Part shown: in pieces, positions 36,501 through 45,058 of the stretch
How the letters are laid out: each line of letters begins with the position of its first letter
Numbering within the stretch: position 1 is the stretch's first letter
Assembly (NCBI RefSeq): GCF_039528175.1
Contig: NZ_BAAALH010000002.1
Coordinates: 62,001-126,000, forward strand
Reading direction: 5' to 3'
Origin: Citricoccus alkalitolerans
GTDB lineage: Bacteria > Actinomycetota > Actinomycetes > Actinomycetales > Micrococcaceae
Length of the DNA stretch: 64,000 nucleotides
The notes under the pieces: generated by a model
Told to the model about the DNA's origin: nothing
Databases searched by the model: none
The model's input: the letters and a program-made list of their open reading frames with translations, nothing else
Made by a program: the position numbers and the translations under genes

Positions 36501-38590
36501 GCCGGGTCAAGGGCGCCGAGGGACTCGCGGACCTCCTCCGTCTGCTCGGCCCCCTGACCGCCGAGGGCGCCGCCGCCCGTTTGCACCCCGCAGAGACCAA
36601 CGTTGAAGAGACCAGGGACGAGGGGACCGACGCGGCGATCGGCTTGCTGGATCAGCTCGTCACCGCGAACCGGGCCCTGAAGGTCAGGATCAACGGCGAG
36701 ACCCGGTATGCCGCCGTGGAGGACGCGGCCCGGTTGCGCGACGCCCTCGGCGTGGCCCTGCCCCTAGGCCTTCCCCTGGCCTTCATCGAGCCCGTCGAGG
36801 ATCCGCTCGGCGACCTCGTCTCCCGCTACGCGCGTACCCACGGGCCCTTCACCGCCGCCGAGGCAGGGGGGACGCTGGGGCTGGGCGCCGCCGTCGTGCT
36901 CCAGGTCCTGCAGCGCCTCGCCGCCGAACATCGCGTGACCGAGGGGCAATTCCGCCCGGCGGCCGGCCACGGCGCTGACGGGGACGGTTCCCGGCCCACC
37001 GGCCCGCACGAGACCGAATGGTGCGAGGTCGAGGTGCTGCGGCGCATCCGGCGGCGGTCCCTGGCGGCGCTGCGGGCGGAAGTGGAACCGGTCGAACAGG
37101 CCGCCTATGCCCGGTTCCTCGCCGACTGGCAGCACCTGTCCCCGCACCGTGGCGGCGGGTCACCGGCCACGCTGTCCGGGATCGACGGGGTGGTCGCCGT
37201 GCTCGACCAGCTCTCCGGCGTCCCCGTGCCCGCCAGCGGGTGGGAGAGCCACGTCCTGCCCTCCCGCGTCCGCGACTACACACCGGCCCTCCTGGACGAA
37301 TTGCTGGCCAGTGGTGAGTTCCTCTGGTCCGGCACGGCCGCCGCCAGTGGCAACGACGGCTGGCTCGCCTTCCACAGCGCCGAGTCCGCGGACCTGTCCC
37401 TGGTCCGGGCCGAGGGTCTCGAGCTCGATCCCGTGCACCGGGCCCTGCTGGACGTGCTCGACGGCGGCGGGGCCTGGTTCTTCGGCCAGCTCGCCGAGCG
37501 GGCGCGCACCGTCCTCGCTGCGGCAGCGGCCACGCCCGACGCGCCCGATGCGCCGACGCCGCGGGTCTCCTCCGGTGACCTCCTCCGCGCCCTCTGGGAC
37601 CTGGTCTGGGCCGGACTCGTGGGCAACGACACCTTCGCCCCGATCCGCGGGCTACTGGGGCAGGGCCGCACCGCGCACAAGTCCAGGTCGCGGTCGCCCC
37701 GGGCCCGGCCGGCGCGGCCCGGCCGCAGCGCGAGGCTGTCCCGGTTGACACGACTCCAGGAGGCCTCCGGCAGCCTCGGCGCCGACGCGGGACGGACCGA
37801 CGCCCTGGCGCGCCCGGCCGGCGGCCTGCCCGCTGACCTCGGGCCGATGGAGATGGCCCGGGCCGCTGGCCGCTGGTCTCTGCTGCCGGAGCCCTTGACC
37901 GATCCGACCCTCCGGGCGCACGCCACCGCCGAGTATCTGCTGGACCGCTATGGCGTCATCACCCGCGGTTCCGTGATGGCGGAGGACGTCCCCGGCGGCT
38001 TCGCCACGCAATACCGGCTGCTGACCCGCATGGAGGAGGCCGGTCAGGTCCGCCGCGGCTACTACGTGGAGCACCTGGGCGCGGCCCAGTTCTCCACGGG
38101 GGCCACCGTGGACCGGCTGCGCGGATTCGCCCAGCAGGATGTGCCGGCCCCCCAGCACGCCGGGGCACCGTCCCTCTGGCAGGGTGACCGCGCGGAGTCC
38201 GCGCCGCCGGCCATCGCGCTGGCGGCCACCGACCCCGCCAACCCCTACGGCGCCGCCCTGCCCTGGCCGGAGGTGCCCGCCGGCCCGGACGGGGTGCGGC
38301 CGACGGGGCAACGTCCCGGGCGGAAGGCGGGCGCCGTCGTCGTCCTCGTGGCCGGCGAGCTGGCCCTGTACGTGGAACGGGGCGGGCGCACCCTGCTGCT
38401 GTTCTCCGACGAGCCCTCGGCGCTCGGCGCGATGGCCACCGCGCTGGCGTGGGCCCTGCGGACGGCGCGGGTGGAGAAGATGTCGCTGGAGAAGGTCAAC
38501 GGCCTGCCCCTCACCGGCACCCCGCTGGCCACGGCGCTGGCCGAGGCGGGGTTCTACTCCGCACCGTCGGGGCTTAGGTTTAGGTCATGA
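33536..38590 (+). CDS. lhr: Large helicase-related protein Lhr
   Basis: About 1684 residues, longer than the roughly 1500 usual for mycobacterial Lhr. It starts at the ATG at 33536 (GGGAG five bases ahead); an ATG at 33545 is an alternative. Walker A is APTGSGKTLSAF near residue 59, the DEVH box is VIVDEVHAVAGTKRG near 205, and the second RecA domain carries GRAGHQVGE. The Lhr winged-helix and beta-barrel core follow, then a long C-terminal region. Extra length includes an Arg/Ser/Pro-rich stretch at about 1380-1410 and linkers in the first RecA domain. Lhr is a 3'-5' translocase in DNA repair. The stop overlaps the next start (ATGA), and nei2 is two genes away. Confidence 0.93.
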   Translation: MAAMARDSRTDAADPAADEVLARFTPATREWFEGAFAAPTTAQLGAWDAISSGQHALVVAPTGSGKTLSAFLWALDGFLRAPAAGAAPAAGDRPASGRGAAAQNTEKKTKNQTRVLYISPLKALGVDVERNLRAPLIGITQTAKRLGEAAPEVRVGVRSGDTPARERRQLASHPPDILITTPESLYLMLTSQARSTLAGVQTVIVDEVHAVAGTKRGAHLAVSLERLDALLAQPAQRIGLSATVEPKEEVARFLGGVQPVRVVAPASTKSWDVHVTVPVPDMTELPSAPSAHDLGPGSGLQANASIWPHVEERIVDLVEANRSTIVFANSRRLAERLTGRLNEIWEERQSTEPAPETPDAGRPGSPAQAMGGAGQSAGHASQGTGTEFARAHHGSVSKEQRALIEDALKSGQLRCVVATSSLELGIDMGAVDLVIQVESPPSVASGLQRVGRAGHQVGETSSGWFFPKHRGDLVDTTVVVERMLAGRIESMSIPANPLDILAQQTVAACALDELDVEAWFDLLRRSAPFATLPHSAFESVLDLLSGRYPSDEFAELRPRVVWDREAGTLSGRNGSQWLAVTSGGTIPDRGLFGVFLAGTEDQKAGDAVTAGGAKASAGTARTGGRRVGELDEEMVYESRVGDVIVLGATSWQIQDITHDRVLVIPAFGQPGRLPFWRGDAEGRPAELGEAVGAFRREIGAGKPMSERLAAAGLDEWAQDNLTAYLTEQREATGQLPTEKTLVVERFHDELGDWRVVLHSPFGMPVHAPWALAVGARLQARYGMDGSAMAADDGIVLRVPMMEDEPPGADLFLFTAEELEELVTAEVGGSALFAARFRENAARALLLPRRDPGKRTPLWQQRQRSAQLLEVARKYPQFPIILETVRECLQDIYDLPALKDLATRIETKSLRLVETTTQTPSPFAQSLLFGYVAQFIYEGDSPLAERRAAALSLDPGLLNELLGRAELRDLLDPDVMATVEADLQRLSPDRRVKGAEGLADLLRLLGPLTAEGAAARLHPAETNVEETRDEGTDAAIGLLDQLVTANRALKVRINGETRYAAVEDAARLRDALGVALPLGLPLAFIEPVEDPLGDLVSRYARTHGPFTAAEAGGTLGLGAAVVLQVLQRLAAEHRVTEGQFRPAAGHGADGDGSRPTGPHETEWCEVEVLRRIRRRSLAALRAEVEPVEQAAYARFLADWQHLSPHRGGGSPATLSGIDGVVAVLDQLSGVPVPASGWESHVLPSRVRDYTPALLDELLASGEFLWSGTAAASGNDGWLAFHSAESADLSLVRAEGLELDPVHRALLDVLDGGGAWFFGQLAERARTVLAAAAATPDAPDAPTPRVSSGDLLRALWDLVWAGLVGNDTFAPIRGLLGQGRTAHKSRSRSPRARPARPGRSARLSRLTRLQEASGSLGADAGRTDALARPAGGLPADLGPMEMARAAGRWSLLPEPLTDPTLRAHATAEYLLDRYGVITRGSVMAEDVPGGFATQYRLLTRMEEAGQVRRGYYVEHLGAAQFSTGATVDRLRGFAQQDVPAPQHAGAPSLWQGDRAESAPPAIALAATDPANPYGAALPWPEVPAGPDGVRPTGQRPGRKAGAVVVLVAGELALYVERGGRTLLLFSDEPSALGAMATALAWALRTARVEKMSLEKVNGLPLTGTPLATALAEAGFYSAPSGLRFRS

Positions 38591-39078
38591 GCGAGACACC
38601 TCAGACCGGATCCCCCGCCACCCCGACCACCCCGGCGGCCACCACCTTCCTGATGTTCGAAGGCCAGGGCGGTCAGGCCATGACCTTCTACGTGGAGACC
38701 CTGGCCCCCTACCTCTCCGGGACCGCGGTGACCCGGCTGGAGCGCCGGACGGCCGAGTCCCCGGAGGCTGCCGGCAACCCGGATCTGGTCGGCACCGTGG
38801 CTGCCGGCGAGTTCACGGTGGCCGGCACGCCGTTCCGGGTCTTCGACTCTCCCCCGGGACATCAATTCGGCTTCACACCGTCGATCAGCATCTTCCTGGA
38901 TCTGCCCGCCGGTGGGCCGGACCCCCAGGCCGAACTCGACGCGGTCGATGCCCTGGCCGGTGAGCTCTCCTCGGAGGGCGGCCACGCCCTGATGCCGGCC
39001 GACGGCTACGGCTTCTCCCGCCGCTTCGCCTGGGTCGCCGACCGCTGGGGTGTCACCTGGCAGCTCAACTGCGCCTGA
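38587..39078 (+). CDS. VOC-superfamily (PhnB-like) protein
   Basis: A 163-residue protein of the glyoxalase/dihydroxybiphenyl dioxygenase-like fold, closest to the PhnB/3-demethylubiquinone methyltransferase-like branch (TFLMFEGQGGQAMTFYVE, AGEFTVAGTPFRVFDS, FTPSISIFLD, FAWVADRWGVTWQLN). These proteins are small beta-alpha-beta metal or ligand binders; no specific reaction is known. It is translationally coupled to lhr and followed three bases later by nei2, which makes a role in the same transcription unit likely but does not show a repair function. Confidence 0.85.
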   Translation: MSETPQTGSPATPTTPAATTFLMFEGQGGQAMTFYVETLAPYLSGTAVTRLERRTAESPEAAGNPDLVGTVAAGEFTVAGTPFRVFDSPPGHQFGFTPSISIFLDLPAGGPDPQAELDAVDALAGELSSEGGHALMPADGYGFSRRFAWVADRWGVTWQLNCA

Positions 39079-39081
39079 TCC

Positions 39082-39996
39082 ATGCCCGAAGGTGATTCCC
39101 TGGTCCGGCTCGCCGACCGGCTGCGGCCGGTGCTGGCAGGCCAGGAACTGCTCCGCACCGACTTCCGCGTCCCCCGCCTGGCCACCGCGGACCTCAGCGG
39201 GCGGACAGTGCGGTCGGTCCGCCCCCGCGCCAAGTACCTGCTGCTCGAGGTCGGTGCTGCCGAGGGGCTGACCGTGCTCTCCCACCTCAAGATGGAGGGC
39301 CGCTGGGAGACGTACTCCCGGGTGGACAGCAACGGATCCCCGATCACGCCGCGCTGGCGCCACCCCGGCTGGCAGGCCCGGTGCGTGCTGGAGACGGTTC
39401 GTCACCAGGTGGTCGGATTCCAGCTGGGCCTGCTCGAGGTCCTGCCGACCGCTGAGGTCCCGGACCGGCTGGGCTTCCTCGGTCCCGACTTGTTGGACCC
39501 GGAGTGGGCGGATCCGGACCGCGCCGGCGAGCTGAGGGCCGAGGCGGTTCGGCGACTGCTCGTGGACCCGGAGCGGCCCATCGGACTGGCTCTGCTGGAC
39601 CAACGGCTGGTCTCCGGCGTCGGCAACATCTACCGCTGCGAGGCCCTCCTGCTGGCCGGACTGGATCCGCACCGGCCGGTCTCCTCCGTCCCCGACCTGC
39701 CGGGCCTGGTGGACCTGATCCGGGGCCTGATGCGTGCCAACACGGTGCCGGCCCCGCCCGGCCGTCCGGCACCACGGCGCACCACCACGAGCGTGATGCC
39801 CGACGACCGTGTCCCCTACGGCGTGCGCGTCACCCTCCCCAGCCCCCGGCCCGAACGGCGGAACACACCGCCGTATTGGGTCTACGGCCGCCAACGCGAG
39901 GGCTGCCTGCGCTGTGGCGGGCCGGTCACGGTCGGGTCTCTCGGAGACGAGACCGTGGAACGTACCCTGTACTGGTGCAGGCAGTGCCAGCGGTGA
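39082..39996 (+). CDS. nei2: Fpg/Nei-family DNA glycosylase (Nei2 type)
   Basis: A 304-residue base-excision enzyme. The mature N-terminus P2-E3 (MPEGDSLVRLADRL) supplies the catalytic proline and glutamate. A helix-two-turn-helix region (RLVSGVGNIYRCEALLLAGLDP) follows, and a C-terminal zinc finger has the CLRCGG...CRQC pattern. It removes oxidised pyrimidines and nicks the strand. The pairing with lhr matches the conserved lhr-nei2 arrangement in mycobacteria, here with a VOC gene between. Confidence 0.9.
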   Translation: MPEGDSLVRLADRLRPVLAGQELLRTDFRVPRLATADLSGRTVRSVRPRAKYLLLEVGAAEGLTVLSHLKMEGRWETYSRVDSNGSPITPRWRHPGWQARCVLETVRHQVVGFQLGLLEVLPTAEVPDRLGFLGPDLLDPEWADPDRAGELRAEAVRRLLVDPERPIGLALLDQRLVSGVGNIYRCEALLLAGLDPHRPVSSVPDLPGLVDLIRGLMRANTVPAPPGRPAPRRTTTSVMPDDRVPYGVRVTLPSPRPERRNTPPYWVYGRQREGCLRCGGPVTVGSLGDETVERTLYWCRQCQR

Positions 39997-40038
39997 CCGT
40001 TGCGGGCCGTGGCACGTCCGATCCGCAAGGAGGCTGAG

Positions 40039-41229
40039 ATGGCCGATCCCTTTCCGCAGGACCGCGCCCATTCCACCGTGGCCCTCGTCCTGGCCGGAGG
40101 CCAGGGCAGCCGGCTGTCCCCACTGACTGATGCCCGGTCCAAACCGGCCGTCCCGGTGGCCGGCCAGTACCGGCTCATCGACGTGGTCCTGTCCAACCTG
40201 GCCAACTCGGGTCTGAGGGATGTGTGGATCGTGGAGCAGTACCGGCCCTTCACCCTCAACCAGCACCTCGCCGGTGGCCGGCCCTGGGACCTGGACGGCA
40301 CCCGTCACGGCCTGCGTCTGCTGCCCCCGGCCGAGGGACGCACCGAGGAGGGCTTCGCCGCCGGCAACGGGCACGCCCTGCACCAGCAGGTGCCGCTGCT
40401 GGAGTCCTTCGGCGCGGACACCGTGGTGGTGGTCAGCGCCGACCACCTGTACCAGTTCGACCTGCGGCCCGCGCTGGAGCAGCACCGCGCCCGGAACTCC
40501 GAGCTGACCGTGGTGACCACGCAGACGGACGAGGACCCCTCCCGCTTCGGGGTGGTGCAGGTGGACGCGGACCACACGGTCACCCGCTACGACCACAAGC
40601 CCGAGGATCCGGACGGCAACCTGGTGGCCACGGAGATCTTCATCTACGACGTCGCCGCCCTCGGGGAGGTGACCCGCCGGCTCACGGCGGAGCGGGGGGA
40701 TGCGGACGGGGACTCCCTGGGCGACTACGGGGAGTCGATCGTTCCGCACTTCGTGGAGCACCGGAGCACCCACGCCTACCGGCTGGACGGGTACTGGCGG
40801 GATGTCGGCACCGTGGAGGCCTACTTCGCGGCGCACATGGAACTGCTGGACGGCACCGGCCTGGACCTGGACCGGCCCGGCTGGCCCCTGATCACCAATC
40901 CGAAGCATGCCCCTCCGGCCTGGATCGACACTCGGGCCACGGTGTCCGCCTCCTTCGTGGCGGCCGGCTGCCGGATCAGGGGCGAGATCGAGCACAGCAT
41001 CGTCGGTCCCGGCGTGGTGGTGGAGGCCGGCGCCCGGGTGTCCCGGTCGGTCCTGCTCGGGGACTGCGTGGTCCCCGCGGGAGCCGAGTTGGAGTCGGTC
41101 GTCGCGGACGTCGGCGCGGAGATCCTCGGCGGACGCTCCGGCCGGACAAAACCCGGCCCCGGCAACATCACCGTCCTCGTGCCGGCCGACCGCGGGCCCG
41201 CCAGCGCGGACGAGACCACCGGGGCCTGA
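40039..41229 (+). CDS. glgC: Glucose-1-phosphate adenylyltransferase
   Basis: A 396-residue enzyme making ADP-glucose for glycogen and related alpha-glucans. The N-terminal nucleotidyltransferase signature LAGGQGSRLSPLTDARSKPA and the substrate loops (YRLIDVVLSNLANSG, VVVSADHLYQFD, GYWRDVGTVEAYF) are intact. A left-handed beta-helix follows from about 290. The ATG at 40039 has an excellent AAGGAGG. Allosteric residues cannot be judged by eye. Confidence 0.92.
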   Translation: MADPFPQDRAHSTVALVLAGGQGSRLSPLTDARSKPAVPVAGQYRLIDVVLSNLANSGLRDVWIVEQYRPFTLNQHLAGGRPWDLDGTRHGLRLLPPAEGRTEEGFAAGNGHALHQQVPLLESFGADTVVVVSADHLYQFDLRPALEQHRARNSELTVVTTQTDEDPSRFGVVQVDADHTVTRYDHKPEDPDGNLVATEIFIYDVAALGEVTRRLTAERGDADGDSLGDYGESIVPHFVEHRSTHAYRLDGYWRDVGTVEAYFAAHMELLDGTGLDLDRPGWPLITNPKHAPPAWIDTRATVSASFVAAGCRIRGEIEHSIVGPGVVVEAGARVSRSVLLGDCVVPAGAELESVVADVGAEILGGRSGRTKPGPGNITVLVPADRGPASADETTGA

Positions 41230-41284
41230 GCTTCCGCCCGAGCCGCCGTCCATCCGCGGCTCCGCGGTCTGGAAGACTGGGGCC

Positions 41285-42304
41285 GTGTCCCAGCAACCGC
41301 CCCTGCCCGTCCGTGACGGCGTGAACGCCACCCGCCTCACCGTCCCGGCCAGCGGTTGGGACACCATCCTGGACTACGTGCTCCACCGGTGGGGCCATGT
41401 GGACCCGGTGGGGATCGTCGAACGCTTCCGCACCGGCGAGGTCCGCGCCGCCGACGGCACCACGGTCACCGAGCACACTCCCCTGGGCGCCCACGACTTC
41501 GTCTGGTACTACCGCAGTGTTCCGCAGGAGGCGCCCATCCCCTTCCCCATCACGGTGCTCCATCAGGACGAACACGTGCTGGTGGCGGACAAGCCGCATT
41601 TCCTGCCCACCACGCCGGGTGGACGCTTCGTCCAGGAATCGGCTCTGGTGAGGTTGCGCAACCAGCTCGGGCTGGACCACCTGGTGCCCATGCACCGCCT
41701 CGACCGGGCGACGGCGGGCGTGGTGATGTTCTCCACCAACCCGGACACGCGGGGCGCCTACCAGGTGCTCTTCGAACGGCGCCAGATCTGGAAGGTCTAC
41801 GAGGCCGTCTCGTCCCTTCCCGACGGCGGCGCGGCAGGCCGGTTCCCGCTGACCTACCGCAACCGGATGGACAAGGTGAAGGGTGTGCTCACCGCCCGCA
41901 CGCTGGACTACGGCTCCCGGGAGTCGGGCCGCTGCCTGGGCCAGGCCACCCGACCGGGCCGGAAGACGAACCGGCCGACCGTGGGGGCCAATGCTCAGAC
42001 CCGGATCGAGTTCATCCGAGCGGGAATCTCTGCGGGCGCCTGGGCGGGCGCCGGCGTCGCTCATCTCCGTCTGCACCCGCGCACCGGCCGCACCCATCAG
42101 CTGCGCGTGCACCTGGCCGCCCTCGGGCTGGGCATCCTCAACGATCCCTTCTATCCGGTCCTGCTCGACGCCGCCCCGGACGACTATGACCGGCCGCTGC
42201 AGCTGCTGGCCCAGACGATCGGATTCACGGATCCACTGACCGGTGCCCCACGGCAGTTCAGCTCCCGGCTGGCGCTGGCCGAACGTCCGGAGCCGGGTGC
42301 GTGA
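41285..42304 (+). CDS. RluA-family RNA pseudouridine synthase
   Basis: A 339-residue enzyme with the RluA-class active-site motif MHRLDRATAGVVMFS (catalytic aspartate in RLD) and the C-terminal RTHQLRVHLAALGLGILND. An N-terminal S4-like RNA-binding piece (SGWDTILDYVLHRWG) precedes it. The start is a GTG at 41285. Whether the target is 23S rRNA or tRNA cannot be read from sequence alone. The stop overlaps the next start (GTGA). Confidence 0.9.
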   Translation: MSQQPPLPVRDGVNATRLTVPASGWDTILDYVLHRWGHVDPVGIVERFRTGEVRAADGTTVTEHTPLGAHDFVWYYRSVPQEAPIPFPITVLHQDEHVLVADKPHFLPTTPGGRFVQESALVRLRNQLGLDHLVPMHRLDRATAGVVMFSTNPDTRGAYQVLFERRQIWKVYEAVSSLPDGGAAGRFPLTYRNRMDKVKGVLTARTLDYGSRESGRCLGQATRPGRKTNRPTVGANAQTRIEFIRAGISAGAWAGAGVAHLRLHPRTGRTHQLRVHLAALGLGILNDPFYPVLLDAAPDDYDRPLQLLAQTIGFTDPLTGAPRQFSSRLALAERPEPGA

Positions 42305-42921
42305 CTGACATGCAGCCGGGCCTGGACACTGCCTGGGTCGAGTCGCTGGGCGGGTGGTTCCACCTGCTGACCGCAGTCCTGGTGGCCATCGATGCGCCGG
42401 TGCCTCCCGTGCCGAGCGAGCTGTTCGTCATCGGCTCGGGGGCCATGTCCCAGTTGGGCAGCGTGGCGCTGGTCCCCTCCGTTCTGGCGGCGTGGCTGGG
42501 GTGCTGGGCGGGGGACATCGGTCTGTACGCCCTGTTCCGGTTTCAGCTGACCGGGCTGCTCGACCGAGCCTCGTGGGGCCAGCGCATCCACCGCGGCATC
42601 TTGAGACTGCTGGAGAAGGCCGGTCCGGCACCGGGGTATGCCTCCCTGTTCGTGTTGCGCTTCGTGTCGGGTGGCCGGACGGCATCCATGGCCGCCTCCG
42701 GGATCGCCGGCATCCCCTGGGGTCCGTTCCTCGCCCTGTCAGGCGTCGGTTCTGCCGCCTGGTCCGTCTACATGGTGGGGCTCGGCTGGTTCACCGGCAG
42801 CGCGACAGGCCTGCCGTTCTGGGCCAGCGCCGTGGTGGGCATGGGATTGGGTACCCTTGCAGGGTTGATCATTGCGGGGATCGTCGCCATCCGGCGGCGC
42901 TCGGGGAGAGGTGATGGGTGA
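42301..42921 (+). CDS. DedA-family (VTT domain) membrane protein
   Basis: A 206-residue protein with about five hydrophobic segments and the re-entrant DedA pattern: acidic/proline turn VAIDAPVPPVPSELFVIG, then GDIGLYALFR, FVLRFVSGGRTASMAASG and GVGSAAWSVYMVGLGWFTG. DedA/VTT proteins are linked to phospholipid flipping and membrane-potential homeostasis. It starts with GTG overlapping the pseudouridine synthase stop and overlaps the next gene by four bases. Confidence 0.87.
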   Translation: MTDMQPGLDTAWVESLGGWFHLLTAVLVAIDAPVPPVPSELFVIGSGAMSQLGSVALVPSVLAAWLGCWAGDIGLYALFRFQLTGLLDRASWGQRIHRGILRLLEKAGPAPGYASLFVLRFVSGGRTASMAASGIAGIPWGPFLALSGVGSAAWSVYMVGLGWFTGSATGLPFWASAVVGMGLGTLAGLIIAGIVAIRRRSGRGDG

Positions 42922-44705
42922 ACGCTGAGTCGTCGTCCTCTGCTGCGCTGGAACGCATGAAGGCCGCGGCGGAGAAGTCGTCCGGTCCGGCCACCGGAGC
43001 GGGTGACGGATCACGCCCCGATCGCGTCCCCGACAGTGCCGGAAGTGCCGGAAGTGCCACGGAATCCTCTCGGCAGCCCGCCGCGGACCAGCCGCGCCTG
43101 CGGCACGCCAACACCCACGAGACCCAGGGCCCCCTCGAATCCTTCAACGACTGGCTCGACTCCCTCGGCGAGCCCGACTGGGACAAGGTCTCCCAGTCCA
43201 TCTACGAGTCTCCGACCACCATGAAGGCCGCCTACGAACGGCAGAAGGCCCACCGTGAAACGGAACGTCAGCGCCGCGCCGAGGAGAAGGCCGAGGCGGA
43301 GCGGAAGGCCGCCGCCGAACGCGCCGAGGCCGAACGGCAGGCGGAGCTCGAGCGCCGGCGCGCCGCCGAGCAGGCGGAGGCGGACCGGATCGAGGCCGAA
43401 CGGCTCGCCGCCGAGGAGGCCGAACTCGAGGCCCGACGCCAAGCCGAAGAGGAGGCCCGCCTCGAGCGGGAACGGATGCTGGAACTCCAGCGCGCCGAGG
43501 AAGAGGCCCTGCGGCGGGAGATGGAACGCCAGGAACACGAGGAATGGCTGGCCCGCCAGCGCGAACGTGAGACCTGGGCCCTGCAGGTCGCGGCCCGCGA
43601 GTCCGATGGGACCGACTGGGTTCCCCCGGCGGAGCGGCGCGCCATGCTCGAGGAGCGCGGCGAGAACCTGACCGATGCCCAGCTGCTGGAACGGGCCCGG
43701 GCCTCCTTGCCGGAATGGCGTCACCGTGACCGGATCGTGGAGAAGGCCCAGGCCATCGAAGCCTCCACGGTCCGCCGGACCCGGCCGGCGGCCACCGCCG
43801 CCGGGCCAGAGCCGGCGCCGCGCGGCTACATCCCGCCCTACAACCTGCCCTCCCGGGAACCGGACCCGGCACCGACCCCTCTGGACCTGCTCCGCCGGGT
43901 CACCGTGACCGTGGCCTACCTGGTGTTCGTGCTCGGCGGCGTCTACGGCCTCGGCTTCCTGGGCGAGGACGACACCGGGCCCTGGCTGCACGACCTGCAT
44001 CAAGGACGGTTCGCCGGCAGCTTCTCCATGCTGTCCATGGCCTTCTGGCACCAGGTCATCTGGCCGGTGCTGTGGGTGGCCCTGGGCATCTACACGGTGC
44101 ACCAGTGGTTGCCGAGCCAGGCCTCCGCGGACCGGCAACGCGCCACGGGCTGGCGGGTGGCAGCGGCCCTGGTGGCCACAGTGGCCTGGTTCGTCCTCGC
44201 CCGAACCGGGGTCATGCTCGGCGTCGAGCTGGTCGTCTGGCTGGCCCTGGGCTATCTCCTGGTGGACAGCGTCCACCAGCTGAACCTCTACACCGCCAGA
44301 AACCGCGTGGAGCGGGCCATCACGGACGGCATGATCGGGCTGTTCACAGGATGGGCCCTGATCTTCGCCGCCACGAACGCGTCCATCTGGCTGCAGGCCC
44401 TCGGCATCAATCTGCTCTGGATCCCCGGACCGGTCTGGGCCGTACTCACCCTGGTGGTGGTGGTCTGGGGCACGGCCATGATGTCCATGACCGAGCGCGG
44501 CCGCATCAGCATCGCCCTCGGCCTCTCCTGGGGCCTCGCCGCGATCCTGGTGCCCCGACTCGTGGGGTCCATGACCTCCGTCTGGGTCGCCATCGTGGCC
44601 GCCATGGGTCTCTTCATGGTGCTGTTGGCCACCGAGAACCGTCGCTATCGGATCAACCACGCCGAGCACCGGGCCGCCCTGGGCCACGAGGTCGACGAGT
44701 TCTAG
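42918..44705 (+). CDS. Coiled-coil plus polytopic membrane protein, function unknown
   Basis: A 595-residue protein in three parts. Residues 1-100 are polar and disordered. Residues about 105-225 are a nearly unbroken Glu/Arg/Ala-rich heptad region (AEEKAEAERKAAAERAEAER, EEEALRREMERQEHEEW), predicted to be a long coiled coil. After a basic linker, residues about 330-580 hold about seven or eight membrane helices. No catalytic motif is visible. The arrangement, a cytosolic rod joined to a membrane bundle, suggests a scaffold or tether. It is translationally coupled to the DedA gene and overlaps the convergent gene's stop in CTAG. Confidence 0.75.
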   Translation: MNAESSSSAALERMKAAAEKSSGPATGAGDGSRPDRVPDSAGSAGSATESSRQPAADQPRLRHANTHETQGPLESFNDWLDSLGEPDWDKVSQSIYESPTTMKAAYERQKAHRETERQRRAEEKAEAERKAAAERAEAERQAELERRRAAEQAEADRIEAERLAAEEAELEARRQAEEEARLERERMLELQRAEEEALRREMERQEHEEWLARQRERETWALQVAARESDGTDWVPPAERRAMLEERGENLTDAQLLERARASLPEWRHRDRIVEKAQAIEASTVRRTRPAATAAGPEPAPRGYIPPYNLPSREPDPAPTPLDLLRRVTVTVAYLVFVLGGVYGLGFLGEDDTGPWLHDLHQGRFAGSFSMLSMAFWHQVIWPVLWVALGIYTVHQWLPSQASADRQRATGWRVAAALVATVAWFVLARTGVMLGVELVVWLALGYLLVDSVHQLNLYTARNRVERAITDGMIGLFTGWALIFAATNASIWLQALGINLLWIPGPVWAVLTLVVVVWGTAMMSMTERGRISIALGLSWGLAAILVPRLVGSMTSVWVAIVAAMGLFMVLLATENRRYRINHAEHRAALGHEVDEF

Positions 44706-45010
44706 TCGACCGGCGCCCACCGGCCGCGATCCCGGCGGAGCACGTCCAGTCGACCGGTCGTGGCCACGTCCCGGACACCTTCGCGCATCCGGCCGGCCGC
44801 GGCCAGGGCGGCGCTGTTCTCCGAGTCCCAGGTGGAGTCGGGAACCGTGAACCGCAGGACGATGCGCGGCATGCGTGCCACGACCTCCAGGTCCTTGGCC
44901 TCCACGTTGTGGGTCGCGGCCAGGGCCGTCTCGGCCCGGTCCATCACCTCTTCGGGGGCGTGGCCGGGCAGCAGGTCACCGATTTGGAGTCGGGCGCGGA
45001 AGGACGGCAT
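44702..45010 (-). CDS. Small conserved-looking protein of unknown function
   Basis: A 102-residue protein beginning MPSFRARLQIGDLLPGH with one helical and one beta-rich half (NVEAKDLEVVARMPRIVLRF). It has no signal peptide or membrane helix. Third-position GC and its neat fit between neighbours support a real gene, which converges on the coiled-coil membrane protein. Confidence 0.6.
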   Translation of the reverse strand: MPSFRARLQIGDLLPGHAPEEVMDRAETALAATHNVEAKDLEVVARMPRIVLRFTVPDSTWDSENSAALAAAGRMREGVRDVATTGRLDVLRRDRGRWAPVD

Positions 45011-45058
45011 GGGGACAGTCTAGGAATACTCCGGAACCACCTCGTGGTTGTGCCTGAC

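Noticed and set aside
38554..41367. A 937-codon open frame on the minus strand
   Set aside because: It lies opposite lhr's end, the VOC gene, nei2 and glgC, all of which have clear family motifs. Long antisense frames are expected at 70% GC.
43011..44720. Minus-strand frame opposite the coiled-coil membrane protein
   Set aside because: His/Gly/Asp-rich shadow of the heptad region. The plus-strand frame has membrane helices and is coupled to the gene before it.
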